Below, one piece after another: positions 31,873-43,500 of a stretch of 64,000 bases of DNA; position 1 is the stretch's first letter, and each line of letters opens with the position of its first letter. A program made the translations under genes and the position numbers. Source of the DNA: Powellomyces hirtus (Eukaryota; Chytridiomycota; Chytridiomycetes; Spizellomycetales; Powellomycetaceae); assembly GCA_025526995.1 (NCBI GenBank), contig JAHLKG010000017.1:186001-250000 (forward strand), read 5' to 3'. Below the pieces are notes generated by a model. The model did no database searches. It was not told the origin of the DNA and saw only the letters and a program-made list of their open reading frames with translations.

Positions 31873-33204
31873 TCAATTCGCCGTCAAATCAACCACCAAC
31901 ATCCCGCGCAGCAGTTCCGCAGGCAACATATCCGGACCGTAGTCATCAGTTGTGAGGTCCACAACACTGGCACAGTCCATTAAGTCATCCTCCTGGGCCT
32001 CTCTCGATGCAGCACTTGGTTTTAAAATGTCCACGTCACGAGAATTGGCGACCGATCCGACCGATCCGGTACAAGGGTACAGATAGGTTTTCAACGCACA
32101 AAACGGGTCGTTTGAATCGGCCAAACCCTGTTGCTCCTCAATGCGGCACAGCTTTGAGCGAAAGTTCTGCAGAGGGCTTGCGGTGGGCATGCGACTGACG
32201 GGCATTGTAGTGTCGACAGACTGTTCGGGTGCGGGGTGAATCGGCGATTGTTCATGAGCGGCGTGGTCCAGTACTCGGTTCTCCGGTGTAGCGTCACGCA
32301 GACCCGGTTGTTTTGAGGCGCGCACGGGCGGCTCATGTGGTCCCCTCTCCATCTCACCACTCTCCTCATCCCACACCCCCCGCTGCTCGTCCACCCATAT
32401 CCACTCCTTCACACCCCCGTTCTGCCTCACACACTCCTCCCACCGCGTCCTCAACACCGCCGTCGAGAGTTTGTACACGGCGTTGAACGCGCGTTCCACT
32501 GCATCCCAGTCATCACCGTGCCGCATCACTAACGTATCGATCAACGCCAATTTGTCGGCGGAGAGACATTGTGTGGGCGCTGCGGAATCGCCCTGCAGTT
32601 CGTGAACATGGAGGTAGCGGTGCTCCCATTGTGCGCGAAGCTCGATGGAGGAGAGACGGTCATGGTTGTGAAAGTCGGTGGCGATGTGCCGCCAGTTCTG
32701 GACGGCGTGACGCGGGGATGTGAAAATGTCGTGCAGGAGACGTTGTTCGCGGATTGTGAAGCAGTAGCCTTCAAAAGGCTGCAGTAGAAAAGGCACTTCC
32801 TGGTTATAGTTCACGTTGCCTTTGCTTCCAAATCTTTCAGAAAACGGTACCTTGACATGGATCTTATCCATCTGCTTCTGTCCATTCCTCGCACATTCCC
32901 GCACCTCGCCACCATTCTTCTTCCCATTTACCATACATTTTCGTTTCAGCGGCTCACAATCCGCCTCCTCCTCACTAGTCTCCTCGTTAAACTCACAAAA
33001 ATCCCCATCCTCCTCATCCGCTCTACATTTCCGTTTGATTCTCTTCACTGGTTTTCTGAACTTCCTCTCATCATCATCCTCCCCCGCACCCACAAACAGG
33101 ACTTTCCGTGTCCGTTTCGATGCTAATGATGAGGGCCCGGTTGTGCCTCGTTTGAGGATTGATGCTGGTTTTTCCTTGCGGTGCTGAGTTGTGACCATTT
33201 TCAT
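31873..33204 (-). CDS. SANT/Myb-like nuclear protein with two C-terminal SUMO-interaction motifs
   Basis: Intronless, 443 residues. The N-terminal third is basic and acidic patches, with RKPVKRIKRKC as a likely nuclear localisation signal. Two SANT/Myb-like helical repeats follow: FTIREQRLLHDIF...NWRHIA...LRAQWEHRY, and LIDTLVMRHGDDWDAVERAF...LRTRWEECV. The spaced Trp residues are those of Myb repeats. The C-terminal half is Pro/Ser-rich and ends with two copies of VVDLT (about 414-418, followed by TDD, and 437-441 at the very end), the classic hydrophobic SUMO-interaction core. No orthologue is recognised; a chromatin or SUMO-linked role is an inference. The start could be Met1 or Met3. Confidence 0.75.
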   Translation of the reverse strand: MKMVTTQHRKEKPASILKRGTTGPSSLASKRTRKVLFVGAGEDDDERKFRKPVKRIKRKCRADEEDGDFCEFNEETSEEEADCEPLKRKCMVNGKKNGGEVRECARNGQKQMDKIHVKVPFSERFGSKGNVNYNQEVPFLLQPFEGYCFTIREQRLLHDIFTSPRHAVQNWRHIATDFHNHDRLSSIELRAQWEHRYLHVHELQGDSAAPTQCLSADKLALIDTLVMRHGDDWDAVERAFNAVYKLSTAVLRTRWEECVRQNGGVKEWIWVDEQRGVWDEESGEMERGPHEPPVRASKQPGLRDATPENRVLDHAAHEQSPIHPAPEQSVDTTMPVSRMPTASPLQNFRSKLCRIEEQQGLADSNDPFCALKTYLYPCTGSVGSVANSRDVDILKPSAASREAQEDDLMDCASVVDLTTDDYGPDMLPAELLRGMLVVDLTAN

Positions 33205-33841
33205 TGCGCGCTTGAGGGATTTGGGTTAGGCAAGAAGCTTTCAAAAGGAAAGGTAGATCTTGAAAGCCACCTAGCGGGCTTGGAATTGAATGGCATTTGC
33301 TATGTAGAGCGCCGCGTGCAGAAGGGTCCCTCCTACGAGGCAAAATAGACTATATTTTTACCCCACAAGCCGGAGACTAGCTCAACACTTGATTTGCATC
33401 ATCAGAAAGGTGAGCCACACAACCTAGTGAACAAAAGAATGTGTGGAAGTCTGATCAGATATCCGCGCGGGATTGCACTGCGTGCTGGACACAGCTATTT
33501 CGCACAATATACTAAGACAAGCGGGATTCATAACTGATATCATCAAAATGCAGCAAATAAATTCTATGTACTACGGCTACTCATCAATTGCAAAGGAGAT
33601 GCCGTACGAGCTGTCCCCATACCGATCCACAACCCGGCCGCGGATCGCAACTCTTCGAGTACGTAACAAGGGCCGTCCCCAAGTCCTCCAGACATGCGTC
33701 AAACCGGAACCCGCCTCGAGAAGAATATGGAGAACGAGAGGACGAGGAAAGCGCGACTCTATTCTAGATTCTATCTCTGCGAGCTACTCGTTTGTGGGAT
33801 GGAGGGCATTGGAAAGCTCCGCGGAAGTTCAGAGGAACACT
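33205..33841. other. Intergenic between the SANT-like gene and TIM13
   Basis: The promoter side of the leftward SANT-like gene plus the 3' flank of TIM13. No supported gene. A rightward frame near 33548-33955 runs antisense to TIM13 and is rejected below. Confidence 0.5.
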
Positions 33842-34260
33842 TTACAGAGCATTTTCCTTCTGCGCTCGGCGGAGATAGGCATTACTGACTACGTTCCACG
33901 ACTCCTGGTATCTGTCCGAGCACCGCTGCAAGCAGGTCTACAACAGCAAGCGTGAAACGACGAAGGTTGATTGATCAGCAGAATAGCCTCATGCATCACT
34001 AATCCCCATTAGAAGTGTAAGCGTTTGCTGTACCTGTTCTGAGCTGTCCAGCTTGACGCCTGGTTTCGGCACGCACTTCTCGAAGCATTTTTTGTTTATT
34101 TGCTGTAAATAACGGGAGCACACAGCTATGTTAGGGAGGGCATTGCGGAGGAGTCAAAAGAGGTTTGGTGAAGTATTACCGAAAGCAGCTCTTGGAAATT
34201 TGCGACTGCAACCTCGCGGCGAACCTGCTCCATAAGCTCCTGAGCCTTGGCTGAAGACAT
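33842..34260 (-). CDS. TIM13: Mitochondrial intermembrane-space chaperone Tim13
   Basis: Small Tim protein that with Tim8 escorts hydrophobic precursors across the intermembrane space. Three exons (34180-34260, 34034-34102, 33842-33937) give 81 residues. The family twin CX3C motif is split between exons: KCFEKC (C33, C37) in exon 2 and TCLQRC (C52, C56) in exon 3, 14 residues apart. The typical SDRYQESWNVVSNAY follows. The N terminus LMEQVRREVAVANFQELL is the outer helix. No presequence, as expected for Mia40 substrates. It is divergent from mitochondrial uL14 across 236 bp. Confidence 0.95.
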
Positions 34261-34496
34261 TCTGGTTCGATAACTTTGATGTTCGAGTGAGGGGTGGTGG
34301 GGATGTCGGTTTGGGAATCACACTGGGATTTGGGGAAACTCACCTCTCACGTCAAAGGAAGCTCTTTGACTTTAGCGCATCACGTGCCCAAGCCAGTTTC
34401 TCGACGACATTCTTCAACTTCATACCTCCGATCCCGTCAAAGCATCTCCAAAAAAAAACAAATTCACCAGACCGCTCCACTACATAATCCAGAGTC
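34261..34496. promoter_or_regulatory. Divergent promoter of TIM13 and mitochondrial uL14 with E-box
   Basis: 236 bp between two outward mitochondrial genes. It contains ATCACGTG, with the CACGTG core at 34381-34386, and a CACGTC further upstream. Such sites bind Cbf1/USF-type bHLH factors in other fungi; binding here is inferred. Confidence 0.5.
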
Positions 34497-35048
34497 ATGA
34501 TTCAATTAAAGAGTTTGTGCAAGGTTTGTAGGGGTTTCTTTCCAGTTGTAATCAAATTACCCGGTCGGTTCCGTCAGTAAAGCGAATAATGCCGCTGAAC
34601 GGCGAGGAACGACAGGGACGACATAATAGGAGAGACTGACTTTCCCTCTCCCTCAACCCACCAGGTCATCGACAACTCCGGTGCGCTACTAGTCGAGTGC
34701 ATCAATGTATTGGGCGGGGCCCGCCATGCCTCTTTGGGAGACGAGATCGTTTGCGTCGTGAAGAAAGCCCGACCAGCGGTCGTCGAAACGGGCCCGACAT
34801 CGGCCGCGGCGGCCGCGGCCGTCGTCAGCAAGCTGAAGAAGGGAGAAGTAGGGCGGGCATTGGTCGTGCGCACTCGAAAAGAAGTCCGCCGACTGGATGG
34901 CAGTTATGTCCGGTTTGATGACAATGCCGTCGTTATGCTCAACAAGCAGGGCCAGCCGTTGGGAAACAGAGTACTGGGTGCGGTGGCGAACGAGTGCAGA
35001 CAGAAACGGTGGTCGAAGATTATATCCATGGCCCCGAAGGTCGTGTAG
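34497..35048 (+). CDS. MRPL14: Mitochondrial large-subunit ribosomal protein uL14m
   Basis: Two exons (34497-34523, 34665-35048) give 136 residues. [25 protein letters not shown] is the uL14 N-terminal barrel. [39 protein letters not shown] and [13 protein letters not shown] complete the family pattern. A run of alanines sits in the loop before [10 protein letters not shown]. The intron falls just after the first nine codons. No clear cleavable presequence, as in other fungal uL14m. The stop is 141 bp from the stop of the converging LRR gene. Confidence 0.93.
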
Positions 35049-35189
35049 TCTCACCTTACCACCATCCACGCACATCCATTCGCGCTACTGCCAATGCAAG
35101 CACCCACCTCCAACATTCTTCCCTCCCGCACCGTATAGTCAAGTATTTCCCTCACTTCTTTGAATATAGATTTTTATTTTATTGTTTCT

Positions 35190-38100
35190 TCATTCTATTT
35201 CCTGCGCAAGCTGGTCGCGCGGTAGAGGTTCTCTACGTTCCCGCTCCGGGTGGTTCTCATCGTGTCTCGGAGGACCAGTGGACGAGTTAAGCGATCGTCG
35301 GAGGGACGACTTGAGCCGCTTCATGTGCATCTTTGCTTTCTGAATGTCGATCTCCGCGGTCGATATACTGTCCAACAGCCGCAGCGACCCTTTCAGCACC
35401 GAAATGAGGCTGCTGCGATAACATAAGCGGCGCACGTAGTCAGCGTCGGGAAGTCCACGCTGGAACTCTTCATCCTGGGTTTCCCACTCTGGCCCTTCTG
35501 AGGGCGGATTTGGATAGAACCGCCGTGTTATTGGGTTGTCTCTGTCGTATATGGGACACAAAACAATTGTGAGATTTCGCTATCCTAGTCTCACACAATC
35601 AGGAGCTATTTTTCGTGCATTCAATTTTTTCCTACCTCACATCCAACACTTCCAACCTACTCATTCTTCCCACCGCATGAATGAGGGCGCCAAAATCAGC
35701 GACATTGTTGCCCGTCAAACACAGTGAGCGCAGGTGCTTGAGGTACTTAAGACCACCCAAGTCGGCGATGCTGTTGTCCTGCAGATCCAGGTGCACGAGC
35801 TGCTGCAGCGCACGTGCGGTGGAGCGCGGGATGTCTATCAGGCCGGCGCCTTGCAACGAAAGGCGTTGCAGTTGTGTTGTTTGACGCAGGTCGCCTATGC
35901 TTCCAAGGTGGAGGTCTGTTTAGAAGAGAAGAGAGGAGTAGAAGATACATCAGCGACTGTGTTGCAAATGCGTATAGGGAGAACCAGTCCTTACTCGACA
36001 TGTGCAGATCCGTCAAACTGATTAGTTTAGCAAAGTCAATTTGTCTGAATAGACCAAAAGTAGAATGCCTTTAACAAGTCAATCAAAAGACAGCGGAGAC
36101 TTCCCCTCGCACACCGCCAGCATCGCCTTGCTGTCCGTACTACTTACACATCTCCCGCAACTTGATTCTCCATCGACAAATATCTGAGGCGTTTCAAGTT
36201 GTCTTCATGCGCAAATCGTACAACAGGGTTGCGGTCAAGCGCCAGTCTTCTCAGCCGTGGCCAGAACTTGCCATCAAAGACATGCAAGCTGTTGTCGTTC
36301 ATGCTGAGAATTTCGAGTCCCGGTATCGGGCGTTGAAGGTCGATGAGTTCAATGCGGTTCTGGTCTAGTGGTCGCCAAATAAGTTTTGCGCTTCCCGGAT
36401 AGAGTGACGATATGAGGGGTCTCACCTGTCAAGAATTCCCGCAATCCCGTCAATATCTCAATCCCCGCAACCGTAGTCAGTCGGTTACACGACACATCCA
36501 AAACTTCAAGGTTGGGTCTAAAGGACCAAACCGAAAGGGGGTCAAGACCTTTGCGAAGGCTGACAATATGAAGACTTGCGGGGGGGGGGGGGGGGTTACG
36601 TTACATGTCCGTGACGCCCATATCAATGCGATCGAGTTTGTTGCAGCGCAAGTTGACTTTGGCGAGGCGAGGAAGGTGGATAAGATGCCGGCAGGTCGTG
36701 AGCTCGTTGCTTGCGGCGTGAAGTTCGCGCAGGTTGACTAGGCCTGTAAGACCTGCGTGACGGAACAAAAATAGTGGTTGGGAGACGGTCAAGGGTAAGA
36801 TACAAATGTCCTTGTCCAGAGCGAAGAGACTTACTGGACAGATCCTGCAGTGCGTTCCCAGAGATATCCAGGAACTGCAAGGCATGCATGTCCGGAACGC
36901 CTGCAACACCGAGCAATTTGCTATTGCGCGCATGTATGACACTCTTGGAACCTATGAATGGGCTACTCGGTGGCTGCTGCCCGGTCATGCGGAGACTGTT
37001 TTGTCGGTCCAAGGTGCGTTCGGGCAAACATCGGTCAGCTGCCACTGGTGTCATGGGTGGAGGATCGGAACGAGCACTGGATGTGCGGTCGCCAGCACTA
37101 CCACCCCTACGCGGACCACGAACGCCGCCGTACAATGCAGGAGTTTGTCGCAGATTGCTCCCTGCGGTGGTCGACGTGGTTGAAGGGTCCGCTGCAGGTG
37201 CTACTGGCGACGGTTGCGTCAGGTCTTCGATGTGGAGTTTGACGGACGCAGGGCTGAGGAAGGCTTGATCTGCCGAGTGGTGGTGCTTTGTGTCCGAAAG
37301 GTGCTCATTGCCAAACTGAGTCGTATGCAAGGATTGCTGGGCAATGATCTCGCGCAGATTCCATTCCTGAGGTTGGATATTCGTCTCAGGCTGTTGATTG
37401 TCGTCTTCGTCTTCAATCGGCACCGAGGTCGGCCCGTCCAACAGGTCCTCGATAAGGCCATCCGGTCCTTCCCAGCAGTGTTTGTCCTCGTTGAACGTCA
37501 TCTGCGAGTGTGCGGCGAGCTGCGATAACATGACGGACGGTTTCGGACCTCCCTTGTTGAGATTTCGGATAGTCACCAGCCGAGTGGACGCCTGTTGTTT
37601 CCCCGTCGGATCCGAGTTTTCTGAGCCGGTGCGGCGGTGTTGCTGCGGGGTCTCGTGCTGCTGCACAGATCGCCGGTGTGGGTGCCGATCGTTCGACACC
37701 ATGTATGCGGCAGGAACATTAGCAGCTGGCCGCGTAAGGCTGCGCTGACTGTCCCGTTGGCTGTTGCGCCGGGATGAGTTGAAGGCGTCTTCCAGAAAGT
37801 CGATGTCAGAAGGGTATGGGAGTGCGGGGGATAGTGGATCGTCCTTGAGTGTGGTGTCGTTGACTGTGGCTGATGGAGCTGGGCACACTCTGCCTGCATC
37901 AGCATCCTATCATATTGGAGTAAAAGTACGCGCCATGTAAGCGATTATTGCCAGACCCTTTGGTTCTCTACATAGGTACGCACGTGCATAACACCGGCAT
38001 CCAGGACAAATGCGCGGGAATTTTGATTGTTGCCGTCGTTGTCCTCGTCGTCATCGGGGTATATCGTCCATTCATGGTCGGGCGGATTGGAAGTCGTGCG

Positions 38101-39183
38101 TTCGCGGGCAGTCAGTGCGTCGACCGGAGCATTGTGTAGCTCGTCAACGAGGGCTTTGAGATATCGCCTGGTGCGGGTGTCGTAGTCAATGTGGAAGAGG
38201 GATTCGTGTCCGCGCGATGTAGACGCTCTTGAGGTATTCCCAACAAACTCGTGGGGTGTGTCTGGCGTTTTCGAACGGAGGTGACGTGGCTGGTGGTGTT
38301 CTGCGGAAATGTGTTCTGGCGGCTGCTCAACATCAGTATCTGATGATGCTGTCGATGCTCTTTTGGTTGTGGTGATGAGGGTGGTTGCTGCCGCAGTTGA
38401 TGTGATGTGTTCCTTTGCTATTCTTTGCGTGTTCTCCAGCGGCTTTCGTGGGGTAGGAGTACTGTCAAGATGCGCCTGTGGAATACCCCTGCCGGGACCC
38501 GTGGACGGCGACTCGTCGACGTCGGGGCCGTTCATTATGTTCGAAGCCGATATGCCAAAGCTGACTGCCGCGTCGCTTGGGGTTCTCGTCGCGGCTGCGG
38601 CAGCCATCGTGAGGTCGTCATGGTCCACGAACAGCGGCAGCCGTCCAAAAGCCTGCTCAAGTGACGGCGAAGGCAATCGAAATGGCTGCGCGGCGCCATG
38701 CGTGTTGTAATTCATGGCCTCCCGTAGACTATCATAATCTCCCACGCCACTACTCGCCGTCACGTCGCCTCCTCCGTGGCTGAGATCATATCGCGTGTCT
38801 GTATCGCTGCCTGCCTCTGTTGACGCAGCTTGTTGCTGGTAAAACAGGGTCTCGAGACTCAGCGGGGTGAACATATCCTTCAGGCCTCCGCTGCCCGCCC
38901 ACGGTGGAGGAGGAACGTGTCGCGAATTGATGGACGATTCCTCTCTAATCGTCTCGCGAACCCTCATGGTCCCCCGTAATGACCGCGCGGTATGCGGCGG
39001 AGACGTTGCATGATCTTCAATTTCCTCTCGATGTGGCTGTTCGCTCTCCTCAATGTTATCGTTTTTGACCCGGTCCCGTCTGGCGTCGTCCTGGTTTTCT
39101 ATGGGTCCATGACTCACCCATGGTTTTTGCACCCGCTCTAACTCATCCCATTCGTCCGCGTCCTCATCCCAATCTCGGATCAT
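35190..39183 (-). CDS. Leucine-rich-repeat protein, probable Nud1/Cdc11-like spindle-pole scaffold
   Basis: The N terminus MIRDWDEDADEWDEL opens a ~400-residue disordered exon (to about 37960). An exon starting at about 37908 (DADAGRVCPAP) contains SDIDFLEDAF and the MTFNEDKHCWEG motif. From 36900 down, several small exons code LRRs (HALQFLDISGNALQDL, LRELHAASNELTTC, RLRRLALDRNPVVRF, LVHLDLQDNSIADLGGL, LRSLCLTGNNVADFG). The C-terminal cap has NPITRRFYPNP, EEFQRGLPDADYVRRLCYRSS and LRLLDSI. Disordered head, CW motif, C-terminal LRRs and cap resemble Nud1/Cdc11, the scaffold for mitotic-exit/septation signalling. Another centrosomal LRR protein is possible. A G16 run lies in one intron. Confidence 0.6.
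36580..36595 (+). repeat. Poly(G) run, 16 nt
   Basis: G16 on the + strand (C16 in the transcript) inside an intron of the LRR gene. It may be unstable in length. Confidence 0.9.
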
Positions 39184-40596
39184 CCGTGTGCGTTACTGAG
39201 GACGTTAAGGATGGCGAGTTTGCGAAGCGTCCCTTTCTGCTTTTCGTACTTTGCGACTCGGCAATTCTCTCTGGTCCATTCTGGGAGCTCGTTCGGACAT
39301 GACTATTTGGGATCGCGTTTCGGACATCACGCGCAAGATCTCGCGTTGCTTGTTCGCCTTGGGAAAGCCATGTGCTTCTTATATCTCTCAAACCATTACA
39401 GGAAACCTGGCATAAGAAATGTCTTTGCTGCTTTGTGTGTGGCACAATCACATCCATGCAGATTCGCGACCACCTCGCACAATGCTTGCTTGCAGATATG
39501 GCAATGTTGTCTGGATTGAAAACGTTTCCAACCTACCGTGCTATTTACTTACATACGAGACAGGAAATCTCCCTGAAACTCGTTGCTGCAATTGCATGCG
39601 CATCTTCACGCAGCTTGACAATCATGCAATGCATGCTCACAGAAGCTCACAGACACGCAGCGTGGGAATGTCATCTGCCCAAAAGCGTTCCCACCTCCCT
39701 CCTTTGCTAGTAGAGGCATTGCTGGTGTCAATGCTACATATGCAGATACACGATCATCTCACACAGTGGTTGCTTTGCTTGTCGATGGGCAAGATGGGAA
39801 TGCGCTGCGCGTAGATCTTGCCACAGATCTCCCACGAACTCATGATCCACTCATGCAATGTTTGTTCGCATACCGTGACAAATCTACCATTTCTCGCTTT
39901 AACCTACGTATATGTGCTGTGGTTGCTCTGTGTGCAGCCTGCTCACACCATGCAGTTCCACAACCATCTCGCGCACTGCTTGTTCCCAGATGCGCAGCAT
40001 GGGAATGCCATCTGCCAGAACATGTTTCCATGTTCTCTCCTTGTAGGCAAAATGCAGGCAGGGCAATCTGACTGAGCATGGATTGGTGCCATTGCAACCT
40101 CCACCCCCTCCTTTCGATGTCACTTCTTGGCAACTGGCCTCTCAAGCAACAAACTGCCGAAAGACCAGCGCAAACGGTAATTTTATTCTACGCACCATCC
40201 GGATACTAGACACCGCTATGCCACTATGGGACTAGTGCGGGTCCCTTGTCAGGATCACGGAGGCATTGTTCAAGGCATAAGCACACATAGGAACTGAAGA
40301 GAAAAAAGGAGAGAAGGAAACTGGCAGGACGCCGGCCTTTTATAGTCGTGGCCTCGGGTGGCGGTGCCGAACGCGTGGCGAATGCTGACACATAAATGTA
40401 CAAGTCACTGCTCCCCCCCCAGGCGCGTTCGGACACTGGGTTGCGCAGATGAGCTAAGCGAGGCGGATACCGTCATTTTTGGACAATTAACAGGACGCTG
40501 TTCCATCAACCCGTCAACCTGTCAAAAACTCAACGAGCTCTCTTGAATCACAACCGTAAGGAAAAGTGCTCGAAAGAGTGGAAGAGTGGAAAGGAG
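39184..40596. other. Intergenic, 1.4 kb, with decayed zinc-finger repeats
   Basis: Lies between the divergent starts of the LRR gene and SPAG17. The middle is a degenerate repeat array (listed separately). The last 500 bases are unique and form the SPAG17 upstream region. No intact gene is supported. Confidence 0.5.
39427..39990 (+). repeat. Degenerate tandem array of about five C2HC-like zinc-finger units
   Basis: An element reading roughly TGTGTGCGGCA, CATGCAGAT, then GACCATCTCGCACAATGCTTG recurs. Anchors lie at about 39468, 39617, 39752, 39844 and 39961, spaced 92-149 nt. The best unit translates as CFVCGTITSMQIRDHLAQCL and another as CCNCMRIFTQLDNHAMHAH, i.e. C-X2-C-X9-10-H-X3-4-C/H. Units sit in different frames and some have lost cysteines. 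A second shared block (TGGGAATG-CATCTGCC) occurs near 39664 and 40008. It is best read as a decayed finger-repeat gene or as exons of an unrecognised gene. Confidence 0.5.
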
Positions 40597-43500
40597 ATGG
40601 GTAGAATCGACAAGGTCGCCTCCGGGACTCCTCAGTCACCGTCACCAACTGGGCCAGTCAATGATGTGAGTTCTCAACGCAGACTGCCAAAAACCAAGCC
40701 GTCCGGGCATTAATATATTATATATTGGATGTGTATGCACACGATAGGATTCTTGGGAGACTTTTATCTTTGCGGCCTACGCAGCTGATGATTCAAAACT
40801 GGGTGCCGCGGCCGCCATCGAGGCAACTTTGTGCGAACAAGTCGCAAGCGGGGTGCGCCAGCGGTTCACAGTACTCTCAAAAACCAACATTCTCGCATGG
40901 GTGAGACACCATTAAAACGTTCCTGCACGGTTCATGTGTAGCCTTTCTAATACGGGCTTTTATCGCTTTTGGTCTTTGCTAGGCAAACGACAACGTCAAA
41001 GCCAACGATACGTGCAGGGAACTAAAAGCTCTGCTGGACAGTGGCACTGCTCAGACTGATCTTCCAGACAACCTGCTAGCCCGACTCTTGAAGATCCGTT
41101 TGCTTGGACTGAAAGCGGAGGGAATTGAAGCAAAAAATTCGGCAAAAACCACCAAGGTGAGAAGCAGGGGGCCGAAACTCGCGACGCTTAACTTCATTTG
41201 CGGCTTCCTGTCAGCAATGGAACACACCATCTCCAACGCTTTGGATATTTTCGAAATGCCCAGGAGCCAATCGAGATTGCCGTGACCCCAGCAGAGCCGA
41301 CAGAAGGAACCAAGTCAAAGCCAACTAAGAAGGACGACAAGGTTAAAGAGAAAGAAACGGAACGTGCCAAATCATCGATAAAGAAGGGTGCTAAGGGTGA
41401 GGTTCTAGCTCAGCCAGCTATACTATGTGGACGCGCCGTTGATTCTAAAATATGCCAGGCGATCCGAAGAAACCCGAAGCGACGTCTCGGCCAGAATCTG
41501 CGCAGATTGCCCCGGAATCGTCAATGCGCAAAACTAAGCTTCGCGAGCGCGGGGTCGTGAAACCGGATGTGAAGCCGACCACAATAGGTACGTGCGGCAA
41601 GAATCCTTCATGATAATCAATGAACCTGCTGAGTGATTGACAAACAACATATCGATAAATGACCAGGGGATGAGCCGGAGACCGGGCCAGATGCGTATTA
41701 TCTGCTACGAGATTTCAGCGGACCCGGCTTTTTCACGTGTCTGATGGAAGAGAACGGAGTGCAGGTGCATTTGGTTCTTCAAGTCGGAGGGCCCACCGGC
41801 ACCGACACACATGGGTCGCGGGGAGCAAATGATGGGCACAAAGGGCACGAAGGATACCACGCAGCCCGGAAAACAGCGCACAAAGCCGCCGACACGTCCT
41901 TGTGGAAGCAGGTGGCATTTGTGAGCACCAATGCCAGTGGCGTCAGTACCACCCCACCTGCTGCGGCAATAGCGGCCAATGATGGTCCTTCTCCGCCTCC
42001 TCCCACCATATTTGATGCCGTTGCCGCAACCATCTACGGCATGTTGCGTGTGAGAGCGCGGTACGAAGAATTCTACGTATCCGACCGGACAATCACCATC
42101 CCGGAAGTTGACGGCGGACGGGTAGTCGAAAACAGCCGCTTTTTTGCACACCTGCTCCGCGGGGTACCTGACGAATGGATGGTGAACAACCCCGACGTGC
42201 TGCTTTCGTTGGTGCTTGAACAAGTCGCGCGGACCACTCCCGCGGTGGACCTGGATGCTGCCGTCGGCGAGGAAGGATTAGGGTTGATGGTACCGCAACC
42301 GCAGCAGCAACAGCAGCAGCAGATGACGCTGCCGGAGAAGGCAGAAGAGATTGCGTTTTTAAAACAGTATTTTGAACATGCTACAAAGACGTTGGCGTCG
42401 GCGGCTCCCGGGTTAGCGGTTGGAGCATCTGTGACTTCGGCGTCGGAGTCGGAGGCTGTCAATAGATTGGCCAATAGCCTTGACGAAGATATCAGCTCTG
42501 TGCCAATGTAAGGTGATCCTCGACGTTACCTTTCGAACAGCGCTTACTGATGCTTGATACGCAAAACCACCCACAGCTCACTCGCCGACATCCACACCCA
42601 GATCAGCCGTCAAATCCGGTCGCCCAATCTCGTCGGGCTCAACATGTCCTCCACGCTCTCCCAACTCCGTTCACGGTTCGCCGCCGGGCGAGCAGTGGAA
42701 TGCATGCGGGCATTCACGGAACGGGGTGAACACGGTGCGGGTGGGGCTCGCGAGCAGCTCGTCTGTGCCAGCAAGTTGCAGACTCTCGTTTCCGCGGGCG
42801 GGAAAATAGCCCATGGCATGCGCGTGCTCCGTCAAGATGAGTTTAGGAACTTGGTGCTTGGTGAGAATGCGGAGAATATGGAGAAGGATCAGACTAACGG
42901 GTTGGAGGATTGGAGGTGGATTGAGCGATTTGATGAGGCGACGTTTGCGCAGGTGTGAACGTAGTTTTCGTTTGGATCTGCTCATGCATGGGCGGCCTCC
43001 CTGATAGTATTGTTGGACAGGTTCTGGAAACAGCCCTTACGACCTCGTCCGCCATCAAAGCCAAATTCAGCGATCGCGAATCGGCCTTGCTCATTGCGTT
43101 GTGCAGTCCGGGCCGCGTTGGGCAGTTGCAGGAATCAATAGTTCATCAGAGCCAGGTGCGCCATAAGCTTTGTGCCTGTAATATCTCCATACCGTTTTTG
43201 ATCCCTTTTTCCCTCCACACAACAGGCCCGCACCCGCGTCGGATTCGGTCTCTTCGCAGATCTCTACGCCCACACGTATCTCAACCCTCCGCCTAAAGCC
43301 ACGAACGGCACAAAGATTACGCCACTTCCAGGCACCAAAGACACCGGTGCACAAGCACAGCAAGCGCAACAGCAGCAACAACAACAACAGCCTCAATCGC
43401 AGCAATACGTGTATTCGACTGGCGACCAGCTGATTGGGTTTGAGGAGAATATGCAGTACATGTACCCGGATGCGGGGTCCTACGTCAAAAGCAGGCGTGT

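Noticed and set aside
33548..33955. Rightward open frame of about 135 residues
   Set aside because: It runs antisense to the spliced TIM13 exons, which contain a perfect twin CX3C pattern; the frame itself has no recognisable feature.
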